Shown: in pieces, positions 22,780-23,933 of the stretch
Position numbering within the stretch: position 1 is the first letter of the stretch
Layout: each line of letters opens with the position of its first letter
Assembly: GCA_035530195.1 (NCBI GenBank)
Contig: DATKVG010000092.1
Location: 1 to 23,933 of the forward strand
Reading direction: 5' to 3'
Length of the DNA: 23,933 nt
DNA from: JAPLKX01 sp035530195
Lineage (GTDB): Bacteria > Hydrogenedentota > Hydrogenedentia > Hydrogenedentales > SLHB01
The notes under the pieces: model-generated
Seen by the model: only the letters and a program-made list of their open reading frames with translations
Database searches by the model: none
What the model was told of the DNA's origin: nothing
Translations under genes and position numbers: made by a program

Positions 22780-23802
22780 ATGACAAATCCGCAAAAAAAC
22801 CGGACAACTCGCCGCACTTCTCCCCGTAATCGACCCACTGCACGCGAACACGGCCGGATCAACACACGGTGGACAGGCTTCCGCCCGCTCTTCGACTACT
22901 GGGGCAACGAAATCGGCCGGTTCTACAAGCTCGAAACCCTGGCCAGCGCCGTCGACTGGTCGCTCCAGACTAAGAGAGACCGATTCCTCATCCCAAGCAT
23001 CCAGCAGGCGCTCGGCCCCGCACCCGTCATGTCCCTGGCGTTTGAACTCTTTCAGGAAGGCCGGTACCAGCTCATTTTCCGCGTCCGTGCCGTCAACACC
23101 CGGCGAAAAGAAGGAACCTTCGCCCTCGTTGTCGCCAAGCGCGCCGAACAGTACAGCAAGCTGGCCGCAGGCGAGCACGCAAACCTCCGCGTCATACACG
23201 ACCGCGCGCCCGACTTCGTCGTCCGCCCGTTCCGCGGCGGAAACATCTACCTGCCCGACAGGCACGGCCGGGCCGAGCATGGCAGAGACATCTACGCCTA
23301 CGTCACCCAATGGCTCGCCGGGTTTCACGAACTCGGCGTCAACGACAGGCTCCAGTTCATCATCAACGTCAAGGCGCGCCACACGTTCACCATCGCGCAA
23401 ACCGAGCAACTCAAGGCCACAATCATCGAGATCCTCGCCAGAACCTACAGCCCCAAAAAACGCGATTGCATGGACCTGCCCGAAATCGCGTCCGGAGATT
23501 TTGTCGTAACCGCTCCCCCCAAACCGCCGCGCATCAAACTGATCGCGTGCCGCCGCATGTTGCGAAACATCACGCCCGTCAAGCTGCTCGATAAAATAGC
23601 CGCCGCATCCTGGCCATGGGGCAACACCCGGTTTTATCTCGCCCCAGAAGACCCCCGCTTGCTCTACAACGCCTTCGCCCACGCCATCGGAAAAGATGTC
23701 GCACGCGATACCTTCTCCCAATACGCCGCCGCAATCGATTCCGGAAAACTCCCCGAACGAGACACCCTCCCCCGACAAACCCTCGCGGAACTCACTACCT
23801 GA
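22780..23802 (+). CDS. Unrecognised 340-aa protein, possibly kinase-like
   Basis: I do not recognise a named family. The start ATG 22780 lies 25 bp after the LacI-type gene with only a weak AAGG upstream. The N-terminal 30 residues are basic and Thr/Arg/Pro-rich, probably disordered. The middle could be read as a kinase N-lobe: strands GRYQLIFRVRAV (94-105), TFALVVAK with K120, a helix with E132, FVVRPF, and a hinge-like IYAYVTQWLAGFHELG (171-186). A later SGDFVV (238-243, D240) sits where an aminoglycoside-kinase-type catalytic Asp would be. However, the metal-binding DFG/DxD equivalent is not evident (RIKLIACRR instead). It could be an inactive kinase-fold protein or something unrelated. 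No signal peptide or membrane segment is seen. Confidence 0.65.
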   Translation: MTNPQKNRTTRRTSPRNRPTAREHGRINTRWTGFRPLFDYWGNEIGRFYKLETLASAVDWSLQTKRDRFLIPSIQQALGPAPVMSLAFELFQEGRYQLIFRVRAVNTRRKEGTFALVVAKRAEQYSKLAAGEHANLRVIHDRAPDFVVRPFRGGNIYLPDRHGRAEHGRDIYAYVTQWLAGFHELGVNDRLQFIINVKARHTFTIAQTEQLKATIIEILARTYSPKKRDCMDLPEIASGDFVVTAPPKPPRIKLIACRRMLRNITPVKLLDKIAAASWPWGNTRFYLAPEDPRLLYNAFAHAIGKDVARDTFSQYAAAIDSGKLPERDTLPRQTLAELTT

Positions 23803-23825
23803 CCCCCAAACCCGCCCCCTATCAG

Positions 23826-23873
23826 CCCGTGGCAAAAGTCTCGTGATGGCGAGCGCGAGCCATTTGGCACGGG
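23826..23873. repeat. Imperfect inverted repeat after the unknown gene
   Basis: CCCGTGGCAAA (23826-23836) and TTTGGCACGGG (23863-23873) pair at 10 of 11 positions, and an inner CTCG/CGAG stem lies between them. The element begins 23 bp after the stop at 23802. It may be a terminator-like structure or a dispersed palindromic repeat; the sequence continues to the window edge without a recognisable gene. Confidence 0.5.
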
Positions 23874-23933
23874 ATCAAGGCGCGACACCGCTGGAAAAGT
23901 GCCTCCTTTTTCAAGGTTTCGCAACACCGAGAC

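Noticed and set aside
23664..23927. 87-codon minus-strand open frame near the right edge
   Set aside because: It overlaps the orphan gene antisense and reads through the inverted repeat; no domain or start signal.

Overview
The window is about 24 kb of GC-rich bacterial DNA with no rRNA or tRNA gene, CRISPR array or intact insertion sequence that I can recognise. Several things suggest an environmental heterotroph of the PVC/Hydrogenedentota kind: Tat-exported Gfo/Idh/MocA oxidoreductases, a DUF2961 (GH172-type) protein, a secreted beta-propeller protein resembling family 11 rhamnogalacturonan lyases, an ADP-ribosylglycohydrolase-family protein, and gaps filled with short-period repeats. The taxon is an inference; I could not run a search.

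Layout. 1-190: the 3' end of a DUF559 gene, finishing inside a REP-like palindrome. 443-652 (-): dodecin. 813-2321 (-): secreted DUF2961/GH172-type protein. 2608-6461 (+): a compact unit of Tat-exported Gfo/Idh/MocA oxidoreductase, MFS transporter and Tat-exported alpha/beta hydrolase, which with the divergent GH172 gene looks like a small carbohydrate or ester catabolic locus. 6633-11465 (+): an overlapping purine operon purM, purL (with fused PurS-like N-terminus) and purQ, covering FGAR to AIR. 11585-12391 (+): an exported, possibly outer-membrane protein behind a near-consensus sigma-70 promoter. It converges, with a 3-bp gap, on 12395-14458 (-), the secreted beta-propeller protein. 14603-15271 (-): a PIN-domain toxin followed by a small antitoxin candidate. 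15462-18383 (-): a VAO/4-cresol-dehydrogenase-type flavoprotein and an ADP-ribosylglycohydrolase homologue. 18805-20388 (+): acyl-CoA synthetase, converging across two hairpins on a PlsC-type acyltransferase (20565-21437, -); these two are plausible partners in fatty-acid activation and phospholipid synthesis. 21669-22754 (+): a LacI-family regulator with a perfect palindrome just before its start, followed after 25 bp by an unrecognised 340-aa protein with a possible kinase-like layout.

The least ordinary content lies between and at the edges of genes. C-rich repeats on the + strand, whose complement fits the G-quadruplex pattern, occur upstream of purM and the acyl-CoA synthetase, and inside the end of the DUF559 gene. 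Degenerate 9-bp-period arrays lie in two gaps. Repeats appear to supply the 3' ends of two genes. Two separate short tandem duplications sit at translation-start sites in the purine operon. The best candidates for unfamiliar biology are the LacI/palindrome/orphan-protein unit and the repeat system; neither can be proved from sequence alone.
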